From assembly GCF_030068455.1 (NCBI RefSeq), contig NZ_JAQOSQ010000005.1:1-64000 (forward strand): a stretch of DNA of 64,000 nucleotides, given 5' to 3'. Shown piece after piece: positions 26,037 through 35,355 of the stretch (position 1 is its first letter; each line of letters begins with the position of its first letter). Below the pieces are notes generated by a model. It was not told the DNA's origin. It saw nothing but the letters and a program-made list of their open reading frames with translations, and did not search any database. The translations under genes were made by a program, and so were the position numbers. The DNA comes from Roseofilum casamattae BLCC-M143 (GTDB lineage Bacteria; Cyanobacteriota; Cyanobacteriia; Cyanobacteriales; Desertifilaceae).

Positions 26037-28229
26037 ATGGCAGTCATCAATGGTACGCCCGGCAATAACTTCATTGTCGGCACCCCAGCAAACGACCAGA
26101 TCTTCATGCTGGCAGGCAACGATACCGTTTTTTCCCAGCAAGGCGACGATCTGATCTTTGGTAACCTGGGCATTGACTTGCTTTCTGGAAATGAAAATAA
26201 CGATAGTATCTTTGGCGAGCAAGGTAGAGACATCATTATTGGGAACCAAGGCAACGATTCCCTCAACGGCAACCAGGATAGCGATACCTTGTATGGTGGC
26301 ATGGACAATGATATCGTCCGAGGCGGCCGGGGAAACGATTTAGTCTTTGGAGACCTCGGCAATGACGTGTTGCACGGCGATATTGGTGCCGATGTCCTTG
26401 TTGGAGGTGGCGGACAAGATCTCTTTGTTATGGGACGGCGCAACGTTCCCGGACAACCCGTTACTACTGGCGGCCCTTTAATTACCGATGCGGATATCGT
26501 TCAAGATTTCCAAGATGGTTCGGACTTACTCGGTTTAGAACCGGGTTTAACATTCCAACAACTGTCTATTAGTGCTGGAACGGGTGCATTCGCTGGCAGC
26601 ACCGTCATCCAAGATTTGGCAACCGCAGACTTCCTGATGATTTTAACCGGAGTCAATCCAGGAGCGATTACCGTTGCCGACTTTACCACCAACATCAATC
26701 CCATTGTCGCGCCAACGCCAACTCCGACTCCGACTCCAACTCCGACTCCAACTCCGACTCCACCTCCCCAACCTTCCACCATATCCGTAGAAGTTACTGA
26801 GGCGGTGGCAGTTGAAGGAACTACACCAACTAACGGTCTGTTCGTTCTCACCCGTACCGGAGGTTCCACCGCCGGAGCGCTGACGGTCAACTATACCGTT
26901 ACTGGAACGGCTGCTAATGGAGTGCGCTACCAAGCCTTAAACAATAGCGCCACCATTCCCGCCGGACAAACCAGCGTACAACTCCCCATTATTCCCATCA
27001 ACAACGATATTCCCGATGGCGTTCAAGATGTCAGCATTACCTTAAACAACAGCGGGTTCTACATTGTCGGGACTGAAAATAGCGGAACTGTACGCATTTT
27101 TGATGATGACTTTGTCTATGTTGATGATAATTGGGCAACCCTCGCCAATGGCACTGCTGTCGATCCCGATGGTAACGGCCCCCTAACTGCCAACGACGGA
27201 ATTATTGGCATTAACGCCTTTGCCACGATCGCACAAGGAATGAACGCTGTCTCGAGTACGGCTTCCGGAAGTATCGTACAAGTGCTGCCCGGAGACTATT
27301 CTGGCGAAGTGGTTAATATTAATAAACCGGTGCAACTTATCGGTCCCAATGCCGATCGCAGTGCGGGAGCAACGCGCAACCCGGAAGCAACCATTGGCGG
27401 TGCTGGCGGCTTTGTGGAGTTAGATCGCGCAGGTTCTCCCAACGGCCCGATTGTCATCAACGGCTTCCAGTTGACGAGCGACGGTAATGCTTCAACTCCT
27501 GTTATTAATCTCAGAGACCCCGGCAGTGAAGTTATCGTCCGCAGCAATACTTTTACCAATTTAATCGAAGATGGAATTTTCAGAACCTTAAATTCTCCCA
27601 ATCCCCAAGGATTCGGAACATTAACCGTTCGAGATAACGTTTTCGATACGATTACAGGCGATGGCAAGCGCGCTATGTTTATCTACGAAGTGGATACGGT
27701 GAATATTCTCAATAACCAGGTGCGCAATATTGGCAATCCCGGAGACGATGCTCCCGGAATCTTGTTGGATACGATTGGTAATGCCACGATTACCGGCAAC
27801 CAACTCGACACAGTACGGCAGCAAGGGATTCAAGTGGCTGGAGTTAGAGCTGGTGGCGGTACGGTGACGATTGAAAATAACACGCTCAGTAATATTAATA
27901 CCAATAATGGGGCCACAGATGGTGCCATTCGCTTGCGCGAGTCTCCGTTTGGAGCAACGTTGAACAATGCCGGCAATATTTCGGTGCGCAATAACCAGGT
28001 CAGTAATAGTAATAACGGACTGGCTATCCGTCCGGGAGCCGATCTTGGAGCTGGCGGTTTCCTCACCGTTACGAATAATGCCTTTGCCGTTAATGCCGGT
28101 ACGTTCTCGATCCTGCACAATGGTACGGGTACGCTGAATGCAGCGGGTAACTTTAGCGATACGATTGGTGGAACGGCACTGACGGCGGCGAATGTCGGCG
28201 GAGTGAGTGCGGGAAGCGTCACGATTTAG
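26037..28229 (+). CDS. secreted-type RTX, Calx-beta and beta-helix protein, second copy
   Basis: The 730-residue protein repeats the layout of the RTX gene upstream. RTX nonapeptides span about 20-135 (GNDTVFSQQ, GNDSLNGNQ, GNDLVFGDL), capped by QDLFVMGRRN. A Thr-Pro linker (about 225-245) leads to Calx-beta (about 247-360: FVLTRTGGSTAGALTVNYTVTGTA), then a beta-helix from about 370 (GINAFATIAQGMNAV, IRLRESPFGATLNNAGNISVRNNQV). The two proteins are clearly paralogous but well diverged. No signal peptide is present. It ends 3 bp before sixA. Surface adhesion or matrix function is plausible but not shown. Confidence 0.88.
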   Translation: MAVINGTPGNNFIVGTPANDQIFMLAGNDTVFSQQGDDLIFGNLGIDLLSGNENNDSIFGEQGRDIIIGNQGNDSLNGNQDSDTLYGGMDNDIVRGGRGNDLVFGDLGNDVLHGDIGADVLVGGGGQDLFVMGRRNVPGQPVTTGGPLITDADIVQDFQDGSDLLGLEPGLTFQQLSISAGTGAFAGSTVIQDLATADFLMILTGVNPGAITVADFTTNINPIVAPTPTPTPTPTPTPTPTPPPQPSTISVEVTEAVAVEGTTPTNGLFVLTRTGGSTAGALTVNYTVTGTAANGVRYQALNNSATIPAGQTSVQLPIIPINNDIPDGVQDVSITLNNSGFYIVGTENSGTVRIFDDDFVYVDDNWATLANGTAVDPDGNGPLTANDGIIGINAFATIAQGMNAVSSTASGSIVQVLPGDYSGEVVNINKPVQLIGPNADRSAGATRNPEATIGGAGGFVELDRAGSPNGPIVINGFQLTSDGNASTPVINLRDPGSEVIVRSNTFTNLIEDGIFRTLNSPNPQGFGTLTVRDNVFDTITGDGKRAMFIYEVDTVNILNNQVRNIGNPGDDAPGILLDTIGNATITGNQLDTVRQQGIQVAGVRAGGGTVTIENNTLSNINTNNGATDGAIRLRESPFGATLNNAGNISVRNNQVSNSNNGLAIRPGADLGAGGFLTVTNNAFAVNAGTFSILHNGTGTLNAAGNFSDTIGGTALTAANVGGVSAGSVTI
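26711..26770 (+). repeat. Pro-Thr linker microsatellite in the second RTX gene
   Basis: Tandem CCNACN hexamers (CCGACTCCAACT units) encode about 20 alternating Pro-Thr residues at the same domain boundary as in the paralog. Confidence 0.9.
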
Positions 28230-28232
28230 TGA

Positions 28233-28730
28233 ATGATGATGACCAAGGTGTATTTGATTCGGCATGGGATTGCGGCCAATCGCGAGGATTATGTTGAGGA
28301 CGATACTCAGCGTCCGCTGACAACAGAAGGGGTACAGAAAACGGGGAAAATTGCCCGGCGTTTGCGGGAATTGGGCCTGCAATTTGACTTAATTTTGAGC
28401 AGTCCTTTGGTTCGCGCTCGGCAAACGGCTGAGGTGTTACAAGCAGCAGGCCTTTCTCAACAAGTGGAGCTGTCGCCTCACCTCGCACCTGAGGGAATGC
28501 TGTTGGATTGGTGGAACGATCGCAGAAACTGGCGAGATTATGCAAGTTTAGCTTTAGTCGGCCACGAACCGAATCTGGGTCATTGGACGGAATCTTTAGT
28601 TTGGGGAGAGGTGCGATCGCGCTTAGTCGTCAAGAAAGCGAGTATTATGGGCGTTAGCTTGCCAGAATCGGGGTCTGCGATCGGACGCAGCGAGTTATTT
28701 TTACTGGCGCCTCCTCGCTTTTTGTTGTAA
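28233..28730 (+). CDS. sixA: phosphohistidine phosphatase SixA
   Basis: SixA removes phosphate from histidine in phosphotransfer domains and can damp two-component signalling. The 165-residue length fits. The catalytic LIRHGIAANRE (Arg-His-Gly, about 8-18), SSPLVRARQTAEVL (about 56-69) and the second catalytic VGHEPNL (about 108-114) are all present. Three consecutive ATGs (28233, 28236, 28239) leave the exact start open. It is 3 bp after the RTX gene and convergent with the PucC-like gene, 7 bp away. Its proximity to a histidine-kinase cluster may be meaningful. Confidence 0.93.
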   Translation: MMMTKVYLIRHGIAANREDYVEDDTQRPLTTEGVQKTGKIARRLRELGLQFDLILSSPLVRARQTAEVLQAAGLSQQVELSPHLAPEGMLLDWWNDRRNWRDYASLALVGHEPNLGHWTESLVWGEVRSRLVVKKASIMGVSLPESGSAIGRSELFLLAPPRFLL

Positions 28731-28737
28731 TAATAAT

Positions 28738-30135
28738 TTAGTCTAAATCGCTTTCCATGACGAGTGCGATCGCCTCTTTCGCATTCTCTTGAAACTCGCG
28801 AATGTTCACCCGACGCAAGAGTATGGTAGCAGAAACTAACCCCAAGGCTTGGACGAGAAAGACTAATCCATAAGAGAGTTGAGGTAGGGAAAATAGTATT
28901 TTGCCTAAATCCAATACAGCACCTCCCAAAATAGTTGCTCCGCCGCGCGCCATGGCCTGAGCTAATCCCCATGCTCCAATAAATGTACCGGCAGTTTCAG
29001 CGGCCGTTAAATCGAGCATTAAGTTAATCGATCCTGCGGTTAAAATGCCGGAAGATAAACCAAAGAGTAATAAGCTGACCATTAAGGCTTTGGGGTTGCC
29101 GGTAAATCCGGAAAAGAGCAGCAGTCCGGAACAGAGTGCGGTGGCGATGCATCCGGTAAAGCAGGTGCGTTGCTTGCCTAAGTAAGGGATGATGAGAAAG
29201 CCAGTTGCGCCAATCCCGATTAAGGTTCCCGTACCAAAAAAGGCATTTAACTGGGTGGTTTCCGAGATGGCCATTTGGAAGACTTCGCCACCGTAGGGTT
29301 CGAGTACGGGGTCTTGCATAAACAAGCTGGTACTCATGAAGAGCAGAAAGGTAAAGAAGATAGCAGTTTGCCGACTGGCAGTGAGAATTTTCAGGGCACT
29401 ACCGAACGTAATTTTATCGTCTCGATTGGCCGGACTGATGCGATCGCCAAACAGAGAAAATCGTTGTTCGACTCCTGCTGTACCAATGACAGTGAGGACG
29501 CAGACGAAAGAGGGCACAATGATAAAGAGGCGATTAATCGATGCTTGCAGGTCTTCGGGAGGAGAGTCTAGCCCGACTTTTTTCAATAAAATACTGCTAA
29601 TGATAGCACCGACAATAATCCCCACCATTAACATCGACCAGACAATACTAATCAGTGGCGAGCGGTTGCGATCGTCGGAAACATCGAATAATAGGGCGGC
29701 AAAGGGGGTAGAACTGGCGCTGAGGGCTAACCCGTAGAAGATAAAGACGATCGCCAATAGGGCTGCCCATCCGTAGGTCACCGGACTCCAGCCGACGCTA
29801 GCCGCGCTATTTCCCAGTTGCCAGACAACTTGTAGGGCAAGGAAAGAGGTGGCGGTAAATAGCAAAGTTCCGAGCCAAATATAACCGGTGCGATGGAGAC
29901 CGAATAAGGGTTTCGTATCGGAGAGTTGTCCGAACCATACGCGCGCGGGAGAGACAAACTGATGGGCCGCAATGGCTCCTGATGCAATTAATGCAGGAAC
30001 TTTTAGTTCGTCGATCATCACCCGATTAATGACTCCCAAGGTGAGGAGGGACATAATTCCCAGTCCCATTTGGAAGAGTCCTAAACGGAACATAGTGAAT
30101 AATTTAACTTGGGATGTTAACTCGCCCATTTTCAC
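28738..30135 (-). CDS. PucC-family MFS transporter (BCD family)
   Basis: The 465-residue protein has about 12 membrane helices. It carries the PucC/BCD family pattern: LFTMFRLGLFQMGLGIMSLLTLGVINRVMIDELKVPA near the start, the loop WFGQLSDTKPLFGLHRTGYIWLG, and DVSDDRNRSPLISIVWSMLMVGIIVGAI in the middle. In purple bacteria PucC helps assemble light-harvesting complexes. Cyanobacterial homologues are thought to handle (bacterio)chlorophyll-type pigments or their delivery to proteins, but the substrate is unknown. It is monocistronic and divergent from the WD40 gene. Confidence 0.85.
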   Translation of the reverse strand: MKMGELTSQVKLFTMFRLGLFQMGLGIMSLLTLGVINRVMIDELKVPALIASGAIAAHQFVSPARVWFGQLSDTKPLFGLHRTGYIWLGTLLFTATSFLALQVVWQLGNSAASVGWSPVTYGWAALLAIVFIFYGLALSASSTPFAALLFDVSDDRNRSPLISIVWSMLMVGIIVGAIISSILLKKVGLDSPPEDLQASINRLFIIVPSFVCVLTVIGTAGVEQRFSLFGDRISPANRDDKITFGSALKILTASRQTAIFFTFLLFMSTSLFMQDPVLEPYGGEVFQMAISETTQLNAFFGTGTLIGIGATGFLIIPYLGKQRTCFTGCIATALCSGLLLFSGFTGNPKALMVSLLLFGLSSGILTAGSINLMLDLTAAETAGTFIGAWGLAQAMARGGATILGGAVLDLGKILFSLPQLSYGLVFLVQALGLVSATILLRRVNIREFQENAKEAIALVMESDLD

Positions 30136-30303
30136 ATCTCATTTTGCAAGATAGTTGTTTATTGTGTGCCGAAGCATGGCTCGACTATTCAGAATAAGCG
30201 GTCGCACGACCTTCTGTCGAGTTAGAAAAGGCAATAATGATTATGAGGGCGCAATTTGCGAAATCACCGATCGCGCTCTTGTTGTCGATCTGGGAATAAA
30301 CTT

Positions 30304-31917
30304 ATGCGTCTATTACCTTACTATCGCCTCACCATCACAACCGAGCAGAGCCTCGCCCGAGTTATCGAGAGTCTTTCTCCTCATATTCGACCAACACCAA
30401 CCTGGGGAAACAAGAGAGTGAATCTCGATCGCGGTTTTCCTTTATATTACGGCACTCTTTCCGATTCCGGGTTTAAAATCTGCCGAGTTATTCACTATCG
30501 CAACTCGTTTTTACCGCAAATTTCCGGACGGTTTGAGTCATCGCCCGATCGCCACCCGATCGTGCGCATGACTTTCAGCTTACACCCGGTTGTTATCGCG
30601 TTTATGCTGTTTTGGTGTTATTCGTGGTTCGGTCTGTTAGGCATCTTTTTTCTGGGCAGCCTATTTTCTGGAGATATCTATCCAGAAATTCTCTTATTCC
30701 TGAGCTTTTCTCTAATGGTTTTATCTCTATTCTGGATGGCATTTTGGTCGGAAGTACGGCGTTCTCAGAACGAGCTAACGGAGATTATTTTAGGAGAACG
30801 CTTACCGCTAAAATCATCGAGAATCAACTCGGGGATAATCTTATTCGGTGGCGCGATCGCCGCTCTAATTACTTCTGGATTTTCGATCTTACCTAACTTA
30901 CTAGCTGCGCCTCCATTAGTCTCGCAACCTTCAGATTTGAATCGGTGTTCTTTAGCAACAACCGAATCCCAATACTGTCAATTTTCCTTACGCCATAGCC
31001 TCAGCGACCATCCCACTGCTTCAGCGATCGCAATTAGTCCGGACGGTACATTATTAGCCACTGGAGGACGAGATAAAGCCATTCGGGTTTGGGAGCTAGA
31101 AACTGGCAAACTAATCAAAACCTTACAAAGCGATTCCGGCGCGATCGCATCCTTAGCCATTGCAGAGGATAATCAAACCATTGTCAGCGGCAGTGGCGAT
31201 CGCATGGTGCGGATTTGGAATTTAAATTCCGATAACCGGCCAAAACTACTGAAAGGTCATGAAGATTATACGGTGAGTTCGGTCGTTATTTCTAGTAATG
31301 GCGAGCAAATTATTAGTGGTAGCTTGAATGAAATTAATTATTGGGATTTGACAACCGGAGCGCTGCTAAAAAGCTTGCCCGATGGGCAAACAAAATCCGT
31401 AAAAATCGGTCCGATTAATCTAGAAACCCATTCTCAAACCATCAAAGTATTATCTATTAGTCCGACAGGAAATCGTGCATTGGTGCGAGAAGGGAATAAA
31501 CTCATCGTATGGGATTTACGAGGCGATCGCTATATTGAACTGAAGCAAAAACCCTTTCAATCCATTCATTACGGTCGGTTTAGTCCGGACGATCGATTTC
31601 TCGTAACGACTTCCTACAGTCAACCCAACAGCTATTTACAAATCTGGAATACACAAACAGGAGAGTTACAAGCAGAAACTCTATTATCTTCAGCCGGAAA
31701 CCATTGGACAAGAATTGCTCTCAGTCGCGATCGTATTATGGCGATCGCCCAAGACGGATGGAAGGTGTTTCATCTACCTACAGCTCAATTAGATGCCACG
31801 CTAAACTTTCCGGCAATACATGCCATAACCTTGAGTCCGAATGGTAAATATCTAGTCGGGTTAATCGGAGATACGACATCAGAGACAGTCACGATTGAAA
31901 TATTTCAACAACCTTAA
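30304..31917 (+). CDS. membrane-anchored WD40 repeat protein
   Basis: ATG 30304 (MRLLPYYRLTITTEQS) is preferred over an earlier ATG at 30256; it gives 537 residues. The N-terminal 110 residues resemble a cyanobacterial membrane-protein leader (GFKICRVIHYRNSFLPQISGRFE, then LHPVVIAFMLFWCYS). Two membrane helices follow (about 95-160), then a third near 185-210. The C-terminal half holds about seven WD-like blades (AIAISPDGTLLATGGRDKAIRVWELETGK, SGSGDRMVRIWNL, NYWDLTTG, LIVWDLRG, LQIWNTQTGELQ), probably outside the cytoplasm. It is a scaffold by type; the partner is unknown. Confidence 0.75.
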   Translation: MRLLPYYRLTITTEQSLARVIESLSPHIRPTPTWGNKRVNLDRGFPLYYGTLSDSGFKICRVIHYRNSFLPQISGRFESSPDRHPIVRMTFSLHPVVIAFMLFWCYSWFGLLGIFFLGSLFSGDIYPEILLFLSFSLMVLSLFWMAFWSEVRRSQNELTEIILGERLPLKSSRINSGIILFGGAIAALITSGFSILPNLLAAPPLVSQPSDLNRCSLATTESQYCQFSLRHSLSDHPTASAIAISPDGTLLATGGRDKAIRVWELETGKLIKTLQSDSGAIASLAIAEDNQTIVSGSGDRMVRIWNLNSDNRPKLLKGHEDYTVSSVVISSNGEQIISGSLNEINYWDLTTGALLKSLPDGQTKSVKIGPINLETHSQTIKVLSISPTGNRALVREGNKLIVWDLRGDRYIELKQKPFQSIHYGRFSPDDRFLVTTSYSQPNSYLQIWNTQTGELQAETLLSSAGNHWTRIALSRDRIMAIAQDGWKVFHLPTAQLDATLNFPAIHAITLSPNGKYLVGLIGDTTSETVTIEIFQQP

Positions 31918-32061
31918 CTATAGAACTGAGACACTGACTTTCTGCTTGCCAGCAATCTTATCAAATTGCCCGAGTGACTTAAATTCCAGATAACCCAAAA
32001 TTAAATAAACCTATCATAATCTCCCGTTAAATTCCGATGGCTAAGTTCTTAGGGAAAGGTA

Positions 32062-32067
32062 TATAAT
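32062..32067 (+). promoter_or_regulatory. -10 box candidate close to the nucleotidase gene start
   Basis: TATAAT lies only 15 bp before the ATG at 32083. If used, the mRNA leader would be about 8-10 nt and translation nearly leaderless. Confidence 0.4.
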
Positions 32068-32082
32068 TGGGGGCACTTACCC

Positions 32083-35000
32083 ATGGGTTTGATTAATGGA
32101 ACTCCAGGCAATGATATCGTTGTCGGACAGGCAGTAAATGATTTCATCTCTCTATTGGCCGGCAATGATTTAGGATTCGGATTAGATGGAGATGACTTTA
32201 TTTCCGGGGATGAAGGCGCGGACTTTCTTATCGGGAATCGAGGTAATGATACCCTGGTAGGCGGCAATAACAGCGACTTTCTCTTTGGCGGCCAAAATAG
32301 CGACGTTGTCTCTGGAGAAGCAGGCAATGATAGCGTTATCGGCAACCTGGGCGACGACCGACTTAATGGTAACACCGGTAACGATGGAGTCTATGGCGGA
32401 CGCGGCAACGATATCGCGCGCGGAGGTCAAGGCGACGATGTCGTATCTGGCGACCTCGGCAACGACGTACTCTATGGAGACTTGGGCAATAACAGCTTAA
32501 TTGGAGGCGCGGGTCAAGATGTCTTTGTCATCGGTCGCGGCATTCAAACCCTCATGGATTTTACCAACGGCTCCGACCGAATTGGCCTTGCCAGCGGTAC
32601 CACCTTCAGCAGCCTCACCATCGCTCAAGGCAGCGGCACCAGCACCGTCATTCGCAACAGCAGCGGCCAAATTATCGCCACCATTCAAGGCGTCAATGCC
32701 GACCAAATTGATGGGAGTGACTTTGCCAGCACCAATACTTCCATTCCCACACCAACCCCAACGCCAACTCCCAGCATCACTCCCAGCATCACTCCCAGTC
32801 CCTCTCCCAGTCCAGCTCCAAGCGCCGCTCCCGTTGCCTTTACCCTGCAACTGCTCCATGCCGCAGACCAAGAAGCCGGACTCCCTGCTATTACCGACGC
32901 CGTTAATTTTTCTGCCGTCTTCCGAGCCTTAGAAAACGAGTTTCCCAATACGATTAAACTCACCTCCGGAGACCTCTACATTCCCGGAGCCTTTTTCCGC
33001 ACCAGTAACGATATTTACGGAGCAGACGGCATCGGCGATATCCTGATTAACAATGCTCTCGGTTTCCAAGCTGCAGCTTTAGGCAACCATGAATTTGATA
33101 CCGGCCCCGGCACGCTGCAAACGTTAATTCAAGCGAACAATGCTACTACGGGTGCAGGAATTGCTACTGGAGGCTATCTGGGAACTCAATTCCCCTATCT
33201 GAGCAGCAACCTCGATTTCACCAACGAAGCAACCTTGAGTGGCTTAGTTGTTCCCTCCGCACGATCGCCGCAACCGAATAGCATCAGTAAAAGTGTCGTT
33301 CTTAACGTCGGTGGAGAGCGCGTCGGAGTCGTCGGAGCCACCACTCCCACCCTCGGCAGCATCTCCTCACCTGGAGCGGTAGGTGTTAACCCAGCCAACG
33401 CCACCGATATTAATGCTTTAGCTGCAATTATTCAGCAAAGTGTCGATGAATTAGTCGCCCAAGGCATTAACAAGATTGTGCTGCTCTCGCACATGCAGCA
33501 AATTCAAATTGAAGAACAACTCGCCGGTTTGCTCAATAATGTCGATATTATTATGGCTGGCGGTTCTAATACCATTCTCGCCAATTCCGACGACCCCCTG
33601 CGCGCCGGAGATACCAGCGCCGGAGTTTATCCGAAACAGTTTACCTCTGCCAGCGGTCAACCGGTTTACTTGATTAATACTGACGGTAACTATCGCTATG
33701 TCGGCCGTTTGGTGGCTGGATTTGATACCAACGGGGTTATCAGCCAAGTCTTCGACCAAAGCGGTGCGTACGCGACAGATACGGCGGGAGTTAACCGAGT
33801 TTACGGCCGTGCGGTTAATCCTCAGGATGTGGCTGACCCGACGGTGGTACAAGTGACCCAGGCGATTAATACTGCGGTCAGCGCTAGAGATGGCAATTTG
33901 TTTGGTAAGACTAGTGTATTTTTGGAAGGACGGCGATCGCAAGTCCGGACGGAAGAAACCAACTTAGGCAGCTTAACCGCCGATGCTAACTTAATTGTGG
34001 CCCGGCAAACGAATCCTACAGTTGTCGCATCTTTGAAAAATGGGGGCGGTATTCGCGATAATATCGGACAAGCGATTATTCCGCCGGGTGGAACCTCTAG
34101 CGATTTGCAGTTCTCGCCTCCGGCCGCTAACCCGGTGGCGAATAAGGCAGAAGGGGATGTTTCTCAGCTCGATATTGAAAATACGTTGCGATTTAATAAT
34201 AGCTTGACTATCGTTCCGCTAACGGCAACGCAACTGAAAGAAATTATCGAACATGGCGTAGCGGCAACGGCAGACGGTGCAACTCCGGGACAGTTTCCTC
34301 AAGTCTCGGGGATGGCGTTTAGCTTTGATGCCACGCAGCCGGCCAATAGTCGGGTGCGATCTCTTGCCATTAAGGACGATCGAGGCAATACGGTTGATGT
34401 GGTGGTGCGGAATGGCAGTCTGGTGGGAGATGCTAGCCGTACAATTAATGTGGTAACCCTCGGCTTTCTCGCTGGTGGAGGCGATGGCTATCCTTTCCCC
34501 CAAGGAAATCAAACTGATTTGGCAGCCAATACTACGGGGAATGCGACGTTTACTACCGACGAGCGAGAGCAAGATGCGCTAGCGGAACATTTGGCCGCCA
34601 ATTACGGTACAACTGCGTTTAATGTTGCCGAGACTCCTGCCTCTGGCGATACGCGGATTCAAGATTTAGCCCGAGTTGCTGCAGATACGGTACTCAATGG
34701 TACTAGTGTTGGTAGTGCTGGAGATGGTAATAATACGATCGCTGGCGATGGTAATGCTAATGTATTGGTCGGTCATTCTGGCGTAGATAATATTACCGGG
34801 AATGGAGGTAATGATATTATTGCCGGTGGCTTGGGTAACGATAATCTCACTGGAGGAGCTGGAGATGATGTCTTTGTCTTTGCTGCTCCTGGAGATGGCA
34901 CGGATACCATTACTGATTTTGGTACGGGTTCCGATATGATTCGTGTCTTTGCGTCGCAATTTACCGGCCTTACGGCTGGCAACACTCCTACATTAACTCA

Positions 35001-35160
35001 GTCGGCAACCCCTGTAGGAACGACAGCTCAGTTCCTCTACAATGGCGGCACTCTCAGTTTCGACTCCGACGGGACGGGAGCAACGGCCGCGCAAACTCTG
35101 GCAACTCTGACGGGTTCTCCTGCATTAAACGCAACTCAGATTATTGTCGAGCTTGTATAG
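32083..35160 (+). CDS. RTX-flanked 5'-nucleotidase/metallophosphatase, secreted type
   Basis: The 1025-residue protein has RTX repeats (about 20-140), a Pro-Thr/Ser linker (about 220-249), a calcineurin-like phosphatase domain (about 250-540), a 5'-nucleotidase C-terminal domain (about 590-860, NGGGIRDNIG) and a second short RTX block (about 885-925). It should hydrolyse nucleotides or phosphate esters outside the cell for phosphate supply. Metal motifs present are SGDLY, GNHEFD (about 334-339) and LLSHMQQ. Two are altered: the D-x-H motif reads HAADQEA, and GHSQ/GHSH reads GGSN (about 492). A TATAAT precedes the ATG. A strong terminator ends it. Confidence 0.88.
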   Translation: MGLINGTPGNDIVVGQAVNDFISLLAGNDLGFGLDGDDFISGDEGADFLIGNRGNDTLVGGNNSDFLFGGQNSDVVSGEAGNDSVIGNLGDDRLNGNTGNDGVYGGRGNDIARGGQGDDVVSGDLGNDVLYGDLGNNSLIGGAGQDVFVIGRGIQTLMDFTNGSDRIGLASGTTFSSLTIAQGSGTSTVIRNSSGQIIATIQGVNADQIDGSDFASTNTSIPTPTPTPTPSITPSITPSPSPSPAPSAAPVAFTLQLLHAADQEAGLPAITDAVNFSAVFRALENEFPNTIKLTSGDLYIPGAFFRTSNDIYGADGIGDILINNALGFQAAALGNHEFDTGPGTLQTLIQANNATTGAGIATGGYLGTQFPYLSSNLDFTNEATLSGLVVPSARSPQPNSISKSVVLNVGGERVGVVGATTPTLGSISSPGAVGVNPANATDINALAAIIQQSVDELVAQGINKIVLLSHMQQIQIEEQLAGLLNNVDIIMAGGSNTILANSDDPLRAGDTSAGVYPKQFTSASGQPVYLINTDGNYRYVGRLVAGFDTNGVISQVFDQSGAYATDTAGVNRVYGRAVNPQDVADPTVVQVTQAINTAVSARDGNLFGKTSVFLEGRRSQVRTEETNLGSLTADANLIVARQTNPTVVASLKNGGGIRDNIGQAIIPPGGTSSDLQFSPPAANPVANKAEGDVSQLDIENTLRFNNSLTIVPLTATQLKEIIEHGVAATADGATPGQFPQVSGMAFSFDATQPANSRVRSLAIKDDRGNTVDVVVRNGSLVGDASRTINVVTLGFLAGGGDGYPFPQGNQTDLAANTTGNATFTTDEREQDALAEHLAANYGTTAFNVAETPASGDTRIQDLARVAADTVLNGTSVGSAGDGNNTIAGDGNANVLVGHSGVDNITGNGGNDIIAGGLGNDNLTGGAGDDVFVFAAPGDGTDTITDFGTGSDMIRVFASQFTGLTAGNTPTLTQSATPVGTTAQFLYNGGTLSFDSDGTGATAAQTLATLTGSPALNATQIIVELV
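32742..32830 (+). repeat. Pro-Thr/Ser linker repeat in the RTX nucleotidase gene
   Basis: Repeated ACTCCCAGN and CCAACN units encode a Thr-Pro then Ser-Pro linker between the RTX block and the phosphatase domain. Confidence 0.85.
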
Positions 35161-35206
35161 TTTAAGCGATCTGAAGAGCGATCGCTGCATCATTAGACTC
35201 TATTTG

Positions 35207-35235
35207 CCGTTACCCTTTCCAGGTAACGGTTTTTT
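35207..35235 (+). terminator. rho-independent terminator after the RTX nucleotidase
   Basis: CCGTTACC (35207-35214) and GGTAACGG (35222-35229) form a perfect 8-bp stem with a 7-nt loop, followed by six T. It separates the RTX region from the kinase cluster. Confidence 0.93.
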
Positions 35236-35310
35236 AATGGACTCATCTATTTGAGAAACACTATAAAATAGCGAAGCGATCGCGATCGTAGCTCGATCGT
35301 AATTTTTTGG

Positions 35311-35336
35311 TATAACATGAGTAATTTACATTACTA
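35311..35336 (+). promoter_or_regulatory. -10-like box and NtcA-type palindrome before the first giant kinase
   Basis: TATAAC (35311-35316) is followed by GTA-ATTTACAT-TAC (35321-35334), which fits the NtcA consensus GTA-N8-TAC. It sits within a perfect inverted repeat AGTAAT-TTAC-ATTACT (35320-35335). The start codon is 21 bp downstream. A site downstream of the -10 would suit repression rather than activation; it may also be chance. Confidence 0.35.
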
Positions 35337-35355
35337 AACCAATTACCCATTGAAA

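Noticed and set aside
27621-28382. 253-codon minus-strand frame over the second RTX gene and sixA
   Set aside because: It spans two well-supported plus-strand genes and shows no domain. It is a shadow frame from biased codon use.
30155-30421. 88-codon frame before the WD40 gene
   Set aside because: It overlaps the better-supported start of the WD40 gene in another frame and has no recognisable domain.
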